Positions 5,558-5,773 of a stretch of 5,773 bases of DNA are shown here, piece by piece; position 1 is the stretch's first letter; each line of letters starts with the position of its first letter. The stretch comes from Bacteroidota bacterium (GTDB taxonomy: Bacteria > Bacteroidota > Ignavibacteria > Ignavibacteriales > Melioribacteraceae). The position numbers were made by a program, and so were the translations under genes. The notes under the pieces are model-generated. The model ran no database searches. It was given only the letters and a program-made list of their open reading frames with translations, and was not told the origin of the DNA. The stretch is taken from positions 1-5,773 of the forward strand of contig JAKAMS010000179.1 of the NCBI GenBank assembly GCA_021812745.1, written 5' to 3'.

Positions 5558-5606
5558 ATTACACGAGTAACAGAAATTAATCGGTGAATAAAGTTTTCTG
5601 GTTAAA

Positions 5607-5773
5607 CTATTTGATCAGCAACAACTTTTTTGTCTGAGAAAAATTTCCGGCAGTTAATGTGTAGAAGTAAACCCCGCTTGCAAGATTACTTCCATCAAAC
5701 ATTACTTCATAACTTCCCGGAAGCTTTTCCTCGTTAACAAGGGTAGCAATTTTATTTCCCAGTATATCAAATA
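5607..5773 (-). CDS. 3' end of a protein with a type IX secretion (Por) C-terminal sorting domain
   Basis: The last 54 residues of a gene whose start lies beyond the window. FDILGNKIATLVNEE (1-15), YEVMFDGSNLASGVYFYTL (21-39) and GNFSQTKKLLLIK (42-54) form the beta-sandwich tail typical of T9SS type A sorting domains. Such tails direct a protein from the periplasm through the outer membrane and are normally cleaved off afterwards. They are carried by many unrelated exported enzymes, adhesins and large repeat proteins, so the function of the body of this protein cannot be told. The tail ends with the usual basic and hydrophobic residues and is intact. The gene is separated from the pantothenate operon by 313 bp and is probably unrelated to it. 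Confidence 0.85.
   Translation of the reverse strand, partial: FDILGNKIATLVNEEKLPGSYEVMFDGSNLASGVYFYTLTAGNFSQTKKLLLIK

Larger units (their letters stand above)
5294..5606. other. Intergenic region upstream of the pantothenate/CoA operon
   Basis: These 313 bp contain no complete convincing gene. From right to left they hold the permease-like fossil (5557-5456), an 18-codon frame beginning MKKFIFKF (from an ATG near 5433) that is too short to trust, a tentative promoter (5408-5376), a stem-loop with a T tract (5351-5320) and the ribosome site of the DUF2520 gene. The DNA is very AT-rich. I see no tRNA, no attachment site and no recognisable riboswitch. Confidence 0.6.

Noticed and set aside
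1..5773. Defence system, CRISPR array, prophage, integron or transposon
   Set aside because: No spaced direct repeats, transposase, integrase, nuclease or toxin-antitoxin pair was seen. All full genes have housekeeping or cofactor-biosynthesis roles.

Overview
The window is a core-metabolism segment from an AT-rich bacterium, most likely of the Ignavibacteria / Bacteroidetes-Chlorobi group. The clearest taxonomic clue is the reading frame cut by the right edge: its C-terminus has the form of a type IX secretion (Por) sorting domain, in the 'DILGxxxATLVNEE ... GVYFYxLxAGxFxxTKK' version that I associate with Ignavibacteria. The weak or absent Shine-Dalgarno sequences at several starts fit the same group. 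The genus is not determined.

Every convincing gene is on the minus strand, so transcription runs from right to left. At the right edge (5607-5773) is the 3' end of a T9SS-exported protein. Next comes a 313-bp gene-poor stretch (5294-5606). It holds a probable fossil of an FtsX/MacB-type ABC permease C-terminus, a tentative promoter and a stem-loop followed by a T tract. Then comes a tightly packed run of five genes: a Rossmann/DUF2520 oxidoreductase (5293-4574), panB (4572-3787), panC (3787-3023), coaBC (3036-1795) and coaX (1793-1008). Their junctions are 1-nt gaps or overlaps of 1 to 14 nt, which is strong evidence for one translationally coupled operon. After a 128-bp gap comes cmk (879-193). 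A 167-bp repeat-bearing spacer then leads to the first eight codons of another gene, possibly rpsA.

The five-gene cluster makes biochemical sense. PanB turns 2-ketoisovalerate into ketopantoate, PanC condenses pantoate with beta-alanine, CoaX phosphorylates pantothenate, and the bifunctional CoaBC adds cysteine and decarboxylates to give 4'-phosphopantetheine. The only step missing between PanB and PanC is the NAD(P)H-dependent reduction of ketopantoate to pantoate. No panE is present, but a Rossmann-type reductase is the first gene of the operon, 1 nt from panB. The best hypothesis from this window is that the DUF2520 protein supplies that step, in the way described for PanG. panD, coaD and coaE are not in the window.

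Two probable start corrections matter. cmk should begin at ATG 879, not at the TTG at 918. coaX should begin at ATG 1793, not at the TTG at 1808. I see no CRISPR array, tRNA, rRNA, transposase or phage gene.
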